The notes below the pieces were generated by a model. That model worked only from the letters and a program-made list of their open reading frames with translations. It had not been told where the DNA came from and ran no database searches. DNA of 64,000 nucleotides from positions 1-64,000 of the forward strand of contig CAJOCU010000006.1 of the NCBI GenBank assembly GCA_905233765.1, given 5' to 3'. Source of the DNA: an uncultured Bacteroidaceae bacterium (GTDB lineage: Bacteria; Bacteroidota; Bacteroidia; Bacteroidales; Bacteroidaceae). Made by a program: the position numbers and the translations under genes. Shown one piece after another: positions 1-6,949 of the stretch. Each line of letters opens with the position of its first letter. Position 1 is the first letter of the stretch.

Positions 1-24
1 AGGTACAACAATTTTACGACATAA

Positions 25-56
25 CAAAGCCCTGGCTTGAGAAAGTCGGGGCTTTG
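25..56. terminator. Hairpin, possible terminator
   Basis: Bases 25-38 and 43-56 form a 14-bp stem (with G-T wobbles) around a GAGA loop. No strong T run follows on either strand, so it is a weaker terminator candidate. It could end a gene lying left of the window. Confidence 0.4.
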
Positions 57-60
57 CGAT

Positions 61-96
61 AAAAAAAGAGGATGTGCCTATTTTGACACACCCCCT
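61..96 (-). terminator. Rho-independent terminator of the 130-615 gene
   Basis: On the minus strand bases 96-85 pair with 78-67 (12 pairs including wobbles, 6-nt loop), followed by a run of T from 66 to 61. It lies 34 bases past the stop codon of the gene at 130-615 and so probably ends the transcript that starts at the caspase gene. Confidence 0.75.
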
Positions 97-129
97 TTTT
101 GCTGCAAAGGAAAGTTCCTTCTCTCGTTG

Positions 130-615
130 TCAGTCGCGGGAGATGGGGATATTGGAGATCTTAACGCGCTTATCTCCGTTCAATCCCCATTTATTGCAAT
201 TTAAGATCAAACTGAGACGGGCGATGCTCTCTGTGGATGCGGGTACGTTCTCTATGAGGATGCTGTATCTCATGGGAACATCTACGGGTATCTTGAATTC
301 ACCGCTGCCATGACATGAGTAATCCTGTCTATTGGCGACACGTACTTTAATGGCGTATCCCTGATAAATATTGCCGTCATTGTCGTATGCTTCCGACCCC
401 CCACATCCTCCACATCCTGAAATCTCTTCTACGTCAGTGGCTCCCTCGTTGGTGAGGATAAGGTCGATGACGACGGTCTTGCCGCTGGCGGCGCAGCGCT
501 TGACTTTGATCTTGAAATCGGGGTGGTTGGTCACGATTTTCATGGGAGCCTGGGCTTGCAGGCCTTGGAAGGCGAAAGTGAGCATCGCCATCATGATGAA
601 TAGTAGCTTTTTCAT
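130..615 (-). CDS. Small secreted Cys/Gly-rich protein, function unknown
   Basis: Not recognised. The 161-residue product begins MKKLLFIMMAMLTFAFQG and has a signal peptide ending near QAQA, so it is exported. The start is ATG at 615; the frame stays open further upstream, but only the MKK start places the signal peptide at the N-terminus. The mature part is beta-rich in appearance. It carries a compact GCGGCGG motif and further cysteines in RCAA, SCHG and NCNK, which suggests disulfides or metal binding (inference). The gene starts 37 bases after the caspase gene ends, on the same strand, with a terminator just beyond its own end. It is therefore probably the last gene of a two-gene transcript. 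Confidence 0.7.
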   Translation of the reverse strand: MKKLLFIMMAMLTFAFQGLQAQAPMKIVTNHPDFKIKVKRCAASGKTVVIDLILTNEGATDVEEISGCGGCGGSEAYDNDGNIYQGYAIKVRVANRQDYSCHGSGEFKIPVDVPMRYSILIENVPASTESIARLSLILNCNKWGLNGDKRVKISNIPISRD

Positions 616-652
616 AATCATTAATTTTAGATTTATTGAACTTAGTTGTTTC

Positions 653-3370
653 CTATTTCTGCGAGAATCGGGAGAGTTGTGCTTTGGCCTGTTGATGGCC
701 GGCATTGGCGGCTTTCTGGAGCCATTGCTTCGCCGTCTGGTTGTTGATGCCGAGATACATCATCCCCGCCTGATACATGGCCTCTGTATGGCCCTGATTG
801 GCGGCTCGGACGAAGTAGGTGGTAGCGGTCTCGCGGTTGTAGCCGTCGTAGTTGCTGTTGCTGTAGAGAAGTCCCAGCTGATAGTCGCCTTCTGCACTTC
901 CGTGGCTGGCGGCGGTGGAGAACTTGTTCTTGGCGGTGGTGTAGTCGAAGGCGCGCATGGCTTTCTTGCCCTGTGCCACCAACTCGGCATCGGCTGCGGA
1001 GGTGGAGGAGGTGGTAGCGGCGGAGCTGGTGGTGGTAGTGGCAGTGCTGCTGGCGCGCGAGGGGGCAGGGGTTCTGACGGGGGCTGGCGTCACGCTGGGT
1101 GTGGCGGCTGCTGGCTGCTGTCCTGCCCGTGCGGGATTGAAGTAGAAGCGGTGTGTCAGCGTAGGAACAGAGCGCGGCTCCTGCGGGTGAGGGTAGGGGG
1201 CGACGCTGGTGAGCACCTTCACCTCGTTCATCACGTCGGTGATGAAGTCGCCCATCGACAGGTTGGGCGAGACGATGTGCTTCATGACAGCTGTGGCGAA
1301 GGGGCTGTGCGCCGTTGCGCCGGCCTCGTCGTAGGCTACGTAACCATGCTTGGTGGAATAGAAGATGATGCCCTCGTTGAGCTCGTCGGTGTTGAGCATA
1401 TTCTCCTCGCCTTCGCCGCGGGAGGCCAGCAGGTTGTTGTCGGTGCGGCAGGCATCGAGCAGGAGGATGCGGGTCTTGAGCGACGGCACGTCGTTGAGGA
1501 AGGAGACGATGCGCTTCGTCGCCATCCAACGCTCGCGCTGGAGGACATCGTAGGAGGTCTCCACCACGGCATCGACGGGAATCAGATAGGCATCGCCATT
1601 GAACTGGCTGCCGTGACCGGCATAATAGACCAGGGCCGTCTCGTACTGGCTGGCGAAGCTGGCAAAGCGCTTGATGGCATCGTTCATGGCATCGACGCCG
1701 GCATCGAACATGACATAAACGTTGAAGCCCAGTGAGGAGAGCGTCTTAGAGACCGCGATGGCGTCGGGGATGGGGGTGCTGAGGCTCTTCTCGGCCACGT
1801 AGTTGGAGTTGCCGATGACGAGGGCGATGCGCCGCTCGCTGATGGCACATCGCGTGTCGCGCGGCACCACCTGGTCGAAGCCTCCGCTGCGGGTGGACAT
1901 TTTATTGGTGCGCAGGTACTCGAAGACGGTCGTGGCGTTGTGCGCCTTGAACGCTCTGGCGGCAAAGTACTTGTAGGTGTTGTCATCCATGTTGCGGGCA
2001 CAGAAGACCTGATCGTCGCTCGACCACTTGATGGGGTCGTTTCCGTCGAACACGTTCCCGACCTTGCAGGTCCTGCCCGCGATGACAATCGTGGGGGTGT
2101 TCAGCTTCACAATCTTATATTTGGCCGCAAACAAGGTCACGGCCACGAACAACAACAGAGACAGGGAGAATATGCGTTTCATTTGGATGCTTTTTTTTTC
2201 TGTGGGCTTTTCTTCGGATTCCTTCACGGTGCTGACCAATGAGATGATGAGCGAGGGGACCAGCACGTTGAAGGTGTAACCCGTCAGGAGATAGATGATC
2301 GTGCACAACAGCGCGAGGAGGAGCGACCAGGAGAGAATGGCCGTGACGATTCGGTCGATGCGGTGCTTGCCAAACGGGGAGAGCGGGTGCCCCTGCAGGA
2401 TTCGCCGGATGATGAAGAAGAAGACCAGCGTCATGAGCACTATGACGGGCAACGATATCTTGTTGCCGCCACGCGCGAGATATTTATAGGCGAGATAGGT
2501 CAGGTAGGGACCGGGCTGCATACTCATGTAGGTGTCGTGCACGTCCTCGTCGAAGTCGCCCACGACCACGATTTTCCCTTTCATGTCCTCCATGAGTTGC
2601 TGCTCGGGCAGGGTCATCAGGAACGGCCCTAGATTGTAGTACTGTGCGGTCGTAGCGTCATCGATGGTCACGGGGCCGACACCTCCCTTGATGGGAATGT
2701 AGGGGCAGCTCTCACAGAGCGCGCCATCGGTTGTGTATAAGCATCCCCACCGCCGAAGGGTCTTGCCGTCGATGTCCTGATACATGCGCAGTGCCACGGA
2801 GGAACGGCCGTCCAGCAGATAGGGATAGCGCGTGAAGTTGTTGGATAGCACGGATGTATAGTAGTCGTTGTAGGCCGTCTTCGGCAGCAGCACCGAGTCG
2901 GCAATCTCGAAGCCGTTGAATACGTTGCCCTGCTCGTCCTTGAGAGGTTCGTAGTGGTGGGCCACGACGATGTCCCTCATGCCCGCAATCTGGGCGAAGA
3001 GGGCAGAGTCGGAAGCTGTATCGTAGCCTTTCTCAAAGCGGATGTCGAGGAAAATATACTTGTAGTCGGCGCGCTGGGCGATGCGGAGGAAATCGAGCAG
3101 CACCTTGCGGTCGGTGATGACCACGTGACCACTGTCGAGCGGAGACACCTGTACTTCAACAATCTGCTTGTCATAGCCGACATTGACGAAGTAGGCATCC
3201 TCGGTGTCGTGGGTTCCTCCGAAACAACGGCGTACCAGATTCTCGGCCACGCAGAGCCAGCCCACTTCATCGAGAATCGAATATTGGAAATTGCCAATGA
3301 ACACACCGGTCATGCTCATGACCAGCGCCAGAAACAAAGCGATCAACTCGGTCTTGTATCTTTTAATCAT
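653..3370 (-). CDS. CHASE2 - caspase (C14) - Sel1 membrane protein, apparent fusion
   Basis: 905 residues. Residues 1-300 look like an extracytoplasmic CHASE2-type sensor: one N-terminal membrane segment, then KIVVVGDF and a PGPYLTYLAYKY-like end, then membrane segments at about 300-385. A second signal-peptide-like segment starts at Met397 (MKRIFSLSLLLFVAVTLFAA). A caspase-like peptidase domain follows, with catalytic His586 in YYAGHG and Cys641 in LLDACR. Then come a Ser/Thr/Ala/Pro-rich linker (about 755-810) and two or three Sel1-like repeats at the C-terminus (about 825-905). The internal signal sequence and a nine-A run just before Met397 suggest two genes joined in one frame (see findings). 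Known caspase-like bacterial proteins cleave after Arg/Lys; the substrate here is unknown. A -7 box lies at 3412-3405. Confidence 0.85.
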   Translation of the reverse strand: MIKRYKTELIALFLALVMSMTGVFIGNFQYSILDEVGWLCVAENLVRRCFGGTHDTEDAYFVNVGYDKQIVEVQVSPLDSGHVVITDRKVLLDFLRIAQRADYKYIFLDIRFEKGYDTASDSALFAQIAGMRDIVVAHHYEPLKDEQGNVFNGFEIADSVLLPKTAYNDYYTSVLSNNFTRYPYLLDGRSSVALRMYQDIDGKTLRRWGCLYTTDGALCESCPYIPIKGGVGPVTIDDATTAQYYNLGPFLMTLPEQQLMEDMKGKIVVVGDFDEDVHDTYMSMQPGPYLTYLAYKYLARGGNKISLPVIVLMTLVFFFIIRRILQGHPLSPFGKHRIDRIVTAILSWSLLLALLCTIIYLLTGYTFNVLVPSLIISLVSTVKESEEKPTEKKSIQMKRIFSLSLLLFVAVTLFAAKYKIVKLNTPTIVIAGRTCKVGNVFDGNDPIKWSSDDQVFCARNMDDNTYKYFAARAFKAHNATTVFEYLRTNKMSTRSGGFDQVVPRDTRCAISERRIALVIGNSNYVAEKSLSTPIPDAIAVSKTLSSLGFNVYVMFDAGVDAMNDAIKRFASFASQYETALVYYAGHGSQFNGDAYLIPVDAVVETSYDVLQRERWMATKRIVSFLNDVPSLKTRILLLDACRTDNNLLASRGEGEENMLNTDELNEGIIFYSTKHGYVAYDEAGATAHSPFATAVMKHIVSPNLSMGDFITDVMNEVKVLTSVAPYPHPQEPRSVPTLTHRFYFNPARAGQQPAAATPSVTPAPVRTPAPSRASSTATTTTSSAATTSSTSAADAELVAQGKKAMRAFDYTTAKNKFSTAASHGSAEGDYQLGLLYSNSNYDGYNRETATTYFVRAANQGHTEAMYQAGMMYLGINNQTAKQWLQKAANAGHQQAKAQLSRFSQK
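2191..2199 (-). other. A9 homopolymer at the CHASE2/caspase junction
   Basis: Nine consecutive A on the coding (minus) strand, just upstream of the internal ATG at 2182-2180. With eight A the upstream frame would read GCA TCC AAA TGA, stopping on the TGA that overlaps this ATG (ATGA). With nine it runs through into the caspase. Confidence 0.8.
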
Positions 3371-3404
3371 AACAATTCATCATTCAATCGGCCTATTTCG
3401 GCGG

Positions 3405-3412
3405 CAAAGATA
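3405..3412 (-). promoter_or_regulatory. -7 box of the caspase gene
   Basis: TATCTTTG on the minus strand matches the Bacteroidetes -7 consensus TAnnTTTG, 34 bases before the start at 3370. No clear TTTG -33 element is seen. The rest of the 360-base gap to 3731 holds only this box, the divergent one at 3691 and a T/C-rich heptad stretch at 3651-3690. Confidence 0.65.
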
Positions 3413-3690
3413 ATGATAAATTACGATTGAACGATTTACAAACTACGATTTTTTCCTAGTGGCATCGAAAAAAAATAGGTCAGGAGAACTGTAGCAGCGG
3501 AAAAAGTGGGGCAATCAATATTGCGCCGCCTGCTGCGACCGAGGCAGCACTCCTCTGCTGAGGACAGGGAGCGGCTGCGAGGTGTGTAAAAGAAATTGTG
3601 GAAACGGGTGATGTTTTGCTGAAAGGGGTCTTTTTCTCTCTCTTCTATCTCATTTTTCCCTTTTCATTTTTCTCTTTTAATTATTCTCCC

Positions 3691-3698
3691 TATCTTTG
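3691..3698 (+). promoter_or_regulatory. -7 box of the 3731 gene
   Basis: TATCTTTG, a full match to TAnnTTTG, 32 bases before the ATG at 3731. The upstream 40 bases are a 7-base-periodic T/C-rich stretch (3651-3690). Confidence 0.7.
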
Positions 3699-3730
3699 GG
3701 GCGGAAAACGAACCTAAAGTGTATTTGGAT

Positions 3731-5431
3731 ATGAAATTCATGCAAAGACTTTCACTTGTTATAGTGGCTTTTTTTGCTCTGGGCAATGAGCACGCTGCTG
3801 CCCAGACGATAACTACGGTAGAAGATCTGGAGAAGCTCGATCAGATGTGCCAATATATCAAGAAGGCACGTGCCGAATATGATCAGCCTGAATATGACAA
3901 GGCGAATGGCCCTGTCGGAAGCAAGGGGAAAATGATAAAAACCGAATATGGTGGCATTTCATACGAAAGAGAGATTTCTAGTGGGGATTTGGACTATTAC
4001 TACACGTATCCCTTTGGCCCCAACGAACCTCCAACTTATGTTGTGCGCAATGCCAATAGGGTGCCCACTTCTTTCACGTTCTGGGGTGTAGGCCCATACT
4101 TATATGGCTGGATTGGTGAGCACTATATTCATCAGTCGTTCCCGTATGTCATCGGTGGAGACTACACAGGGCGTGAAAGACATGGCACAAAGCCACGCCC
4201 ACAGGGGAAGGCCACCATTAAGGTCAACGCAAATCAACTGATTATTGAGACCTACTACGATTACCAAATATCCCCATTCGACGGAAAGGGAGGCCATATC
4301 GTCGGCTTGGGCGACCCGTTTAACAGACATCTGAAATGTCGCGTAAATGGAAAGACCACAACTGAAGCGGATTTCAAGTTCAACAAGTTCCCGGGTGAGT
4401 TCACGGTAAAAGGCACCAGTGTCTGCAACAAGCACTACATTAAGTTTGTGGATTTGGGATTGATTCAAGTTCCGCATGGGAACGGGATGTATAAAATTGA
4501 GCGTTCATCTGGTTTAGAGGACGCCACTTATAAATCGTGCTGGTTTGTAGCCCATTGGCAGACCACCACCTTCCAGCTAGATGACATCGCCAAAGCTTGT
4601 GGAAAGACACGCCGGGAAATCGAAGATATGATACTCACAGGAGGCTTCAAATCGTTTTGGATTGCTCAGGATGCATCTCCGGTGAACTATATGCTTTCTT
4701 ACTCTCTCCTCGCCAACCGAGGGCTTAATTTGAAGCAGATGGAGGCAAAAAGTGAGTACTACCACCGACGGAAGGACTTCCTTCAAGACTCCATTGCAGC
4801 TGAGAAGGAATATATCAAACAATTGTTTGCGAACTTCCCTGAAATAAAAGCGCACGCTGTTGAGTGGAAGAAGCAGATGGATGAAGAATTGAACGTAGAA
4901 CGCAAAAAAAACCATGCCGTGTACACAGTGTTATTCGATTCTTTGGATAGGCCGGAACTGCGACGGATGTATGAGGTATATTACAGAAGAATCAGAGATC
5001 AAAGAATACATGAAGTAGATTCCACCTACCAGAGCCTGATGGCAAACATTTCCGACCAAAATGTGATAGATGCTTTTAAAAAGGAGCACCAAGAGTCGAA
5101 GGAGAAGATCAGAGAGGAGTATGACATAGCCCTCCAGCAAGTGGATGAAACCGTGGGTACATTAGTCACAGAAAAAGAACTCGTTGATAAAATCAACGAC
5201 CTAAAAGCGAAAATGCCTAGTGACGAAGCGCATAAGATATTCATGGAAAAGCACAAACAATTAATGAAGGAGTTCAGTGCCGCCGATGATGCAAAGACTA
5301 AGGAAATTGTAAATCGTGCGGATGCCGAGCTCAACAAATATCAAGTGGACTTAGAGAACAATGATGAACGCGTGAAAGCGTTCTTGCTCAATTTCTACAA
5401 AGAACATCCGCACTTCCGCCGGAAGATGTGA
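3731..5431 (+). CDS. Secreted coiled-coil protein, function unknown
   Basis: Not recognised. ATG at 3731 was preferred over the GTG at 3719 because it puts the signal peptide (MKFMQRLSLVIVAFFALG...AAAQ) at the N-terminus. The product has 566 residues. The first half after the signal is rich in Tyr, Gly and Pro and looks globular. From about residue 335 to the end it is Glu/Lys-rich and helical (repeats such as EKEYIKQLF, KEHQESKEKIREEYD), typical of a coiled coil. No catalytic motif was found. It stops at a TGA at 5429, but a good membrane-protein reading frame continues in the next frame for 61 codons (5430-5615). The annotated C-terminus may therefore be incomplete. A strong hairpin terminator follows at 5639. 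Confidence 0.75.
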   Translation: MKFMQRLSLVIVAFFALGNEHAAAQTITTVEDLEKLDQMCQYIKKARAEYDQPEYDKANGPVGSKGKMIKTEYGGISYEREISSGDLDYYYTYPFGPNEPPTYVVRNANRVPTSFTFWGVGPYLYGWIGEHYIHQSFPYVIGGDYTGRERHGTKPRPQGKATIKVNANQLIIETYYDYQISPFDGKGGHIVGLGDPFNRHLKCRVNGKTTTEADFKFNKFPGEFTVKGTSVCNKHYIKFVDLGLIQVPHGNGMYKIERSSGLEDATYKSCWFVAHWQTTTFQLDDIAKACGKTRREIEDMILTGGFKSFWIAQDASPVNYMLSYSLLANRGLNLKQMEAKSEYYHRRKDFLQDSIAAEKEYIKQLFANFPEIKAHAVEWKKQMDEELNVERKKNHAVYTVLFDSLDRPELRRMYEVYYRRIRDQRIHEVDSTYQSLMANISDQNVIDAFKKEHQESKEKIREEYDIALQQVDETVGTLVTEKELVDKINDLKAKMPSDEAHKIFMEKHKQLMKEFSAADDAKTKEIVNRADAELNKYQVDLENNDERVKAFLLNFYKEHPHFRRKM

Positions 5432-5615
5432 ATTCAATGGCGGATGGGTTCCATACAATTGGATCCGTTCGTGGTTCTTTGACGGTATTTATCTTCAGGC
5501 TCCTATCCACACGACAATGTATAGTGTCATGTGGTGGATTTTCTGTGTTGTGGGCTTTCCCTGCACTATTATCTTTATCCTGCGCCTCATCGCCTCTATC
5601 CGCGCTCTCTTCTAA
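5430..5615 (+). other. Orphan 61-codon frame encoding a membrane segment
   Basis: Directly after the stop of the preceding gene, the +1 frame is open for 61 codons to a TAA at 5613. It reads like real protein: GGWVPYNWIRSWFFDG, then a hydrophobic helix (MWWIFCVVGFPCTIIFIL) ending in RLIASIRALF. No ATG occurs in this frame until codon 31, so a separate gene would encode only a 32-residue peptide. Removing one T at 5429 would fuse it to the upstream protein as a C-terminal anchor. It may be a frameshifted tail, a decayed gene or a sequencing error. Confidence 0.35.
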
Positions 5616-5638
5616 CCCAGAGTTAGCACCGTCATAGC

Positions 5639-5674
5639 AAAGCGAGACCAATCGACTTATTGGTCTCGCTTTTT
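5639..5674 (+). terminator. Bidirectional Rho-independent terminator
   Basis: Bases 5639-5652 and 5659-5672 form a perfect 14-bp stem around CGACTT. T5670-T5674 follow on the plus strand. It lies between two convergent genes and can serve both, though the T tail is weaker on the minus strand. Confidence 0.85.
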
Positions 5675-5692
5675 GCTGCAAGGGAAGTTATC

Positions 5693-6763
5693 TTATATCA
5701 AATGAATCTGAATGCTCTCGCGAGTGAACGTGGGGAGCTGATGATCGATACCGATTGCGGTCAGACGGCTGGCGTAGTCGTTGAGATGGCGTGCGAGTTG
5801 GTCTAGCCGATTCTCGCGGAAGGCGGTGAGGAGCTTGTGGTATTGTTCCTCAACGAGGTTGATATCGACATTTAGCTCGACAAAGAAGATGAGGAATGCC
5901 TGAAGGTCGCGCTCTAGGACACGCTCGCAGATTTCCAACAATCTCATATCGTTGGTTCGTTCACTCAGATAGGTGCCGAACGACGCTGGGTCAATCTGCT
6001 GGAGGGACAAAAGGCATCTGAACGCCTGGCGTCGGAGCAGGATGAGGTTGGGAACGGGGAAATACGGGATGGAGATGAGGTTCAGGGTTCGCTGAAGCTC
6101 CTGCCGGTTGATGCTATGCGCAGCACAGAGGGAATCATACATGTACCCCAACTTATCGGCGCAGTGCAGGAGCTCCTTCTCATCATCGCTCAGGAGGGTG
6201 GTCAGGTCGGCCTCTTTGGGAATCTGGGAGAAGGCGGAATCCTGGATGACGGGGGCGTAGAACTGCTGGAGGAAGTGCTCCAGCGTGACGGTCGAAACTT
6301 CTTGGCTGTTGTCTTCGGTGCCAGTGGCGTAGAAGAGGTCTGCATCTAAGGTGTCGCGCCCGTGGAGGATATCGTCCATCGCTTTCTCCTCGTTGTACGT
6401 GGGATAGAAAGTGGGTAGGAGGTCGCGGATTTGAAAGAAGACACCGTAGTTGTGTTGGCAACGTTCTTTTTCTAACCGCTTGCGAAAACGCTCCATGGTG
6501 GCAGGAGGTATCGTCTCTGGCGATTCGAAGGCGGTCCGGATCTCACGGGCGATGTTCCGAGTCCCGAGGTCGTATTCCCGGTCGAGGTAGGCGACAGCTT
6601 CTGCGCAGCCCATGGCACGGGCTTTCTCATAGAAATAGCAGGCAAGGACGTGGTTCCTGCTGGTGCCGATGCCCCGGGCATAGCAGATGCCAAGCTGGAG
6701 GAATGCTTGCGGGTCCTGTTGGGTGCGGATGGCTCTGCGGAGGTCGTCGTAGGATGCTTTCAT
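5693..6763 (-). CDS. Sel1-repeat-containing protein, function unknown
   Basis: 356 residues, no signal peptide and no membrane segment, so probably cytoplasmic. Residues 16-60 (QAFLQLGICYARGIG and the following FYEKARAMG) form one clear Sel1-like repeat. The rest is helical and unrecognised, with no catalytic motif. It is transcribed divergently from the AAA+ gene at 6950, with 186 bases between the starts, so shared control is possible. A TACTTTTG box ends only four bases before the ATG (6775-6768). Its transcript would be nearly leaderless if that box is used, or the true start may lie further in. Sel1 proteins usually act as scaffolds; a partnership with the neighbouring ATPase is inference. 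Confidence 0.75.
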   Translation of the reverse strand: MKASYDDLRRAIRTQQDPQAFLQLGICYARGIGTSRNHVLACYFYEKARAMGCAEAVAYLDREYDLGTRNIAREIRTAFESPETIPPATMERFRKRLEKERCQHNYGVFFQIRDLLPTFYPTYNEEKAMDDILHGRDTLDADLFYATGTEDNSQEVSTVTLEHFLQQFYAPVIQDSAFSQIPKEADLTTLLSDDEKELLHCADKLGYMYDSLCAAHSINRQELQRTLNLISIPYFPVPNLILLRRQAFRCLLSLQQIDPASFGTYLSERTNDMRLLEICERVLERDLQAFLIFFVELNVDINLVEEQYHKLLTAFRENRLDQLARHLNDYASRLTAIGIDHQLPTFTRESIQIHLI

Positions 6764-6767
6764 AATG

Positions 6768-6775
6768 CAAAAGTA
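6768..6775 (-). promoter_or_regulatory. Possible -7 box of the 5693-6763 gene
   Basis: TACTTTTG on the minus strand fits TAnnTTTG but ends only four bases before the annotated ATG, implying a leaderless message or a later start. Confidence 0.4.
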
Positions 6776-6790
6776 GGGATTTTAATTATA

Positions 6791-6832
6791 AATGAATAAT
6801 GAAGAGTGAAAAATGAATAATGAAGAGAGAAA
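6791..6832. repeat. Heptad array, 21-bp unit twice
   Basis: Two 21-bp copies (6791-6811, 6812-6832) differ at one base. Each is three 7-bp units of the type AATGAAT, AATGAAG, AGTGAAA. A second, weaker heptad stretch lies at 6861-6888 before the promoter at 6891. Confidence 0.8.
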
Positions 6833-6890
6833 AAATAGGAGGAAAGGAAAAACTTTACACTTTAAACCATCAACTTTCAACTAAAATACT

Positions 6891-6898
6891 TATCTTTG
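6891..6898 (+). promoter_or_regulatory. -7 box of the AAA+ gene
   Basis: TATCTTTG, a full match to TAnnTTTG, 51 bases before the ATG at 6950. Confidence 0.7.
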
Positions 6899-6949
6899 CA
6901 CCCGGCCAACCCCCAATGAACAGACCTAATCATCATAAAGAACGAGAAG

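Noticed and set aside
371..1735. 454-codon plus-strand open frame rich in Gly and Val
   Set aside because: It is antisense to the caspase gene, whose motifs are clear; open only because of G/C-rich codon bias of the opposite strand.
3440..3650. Possible small RNA or hairpins between the caspase and 3731 genes
   Set aside because: Some G/C-rich self-complementary words exist (around 3520-3580) but no promoter plus terminator pair supports a transcript.
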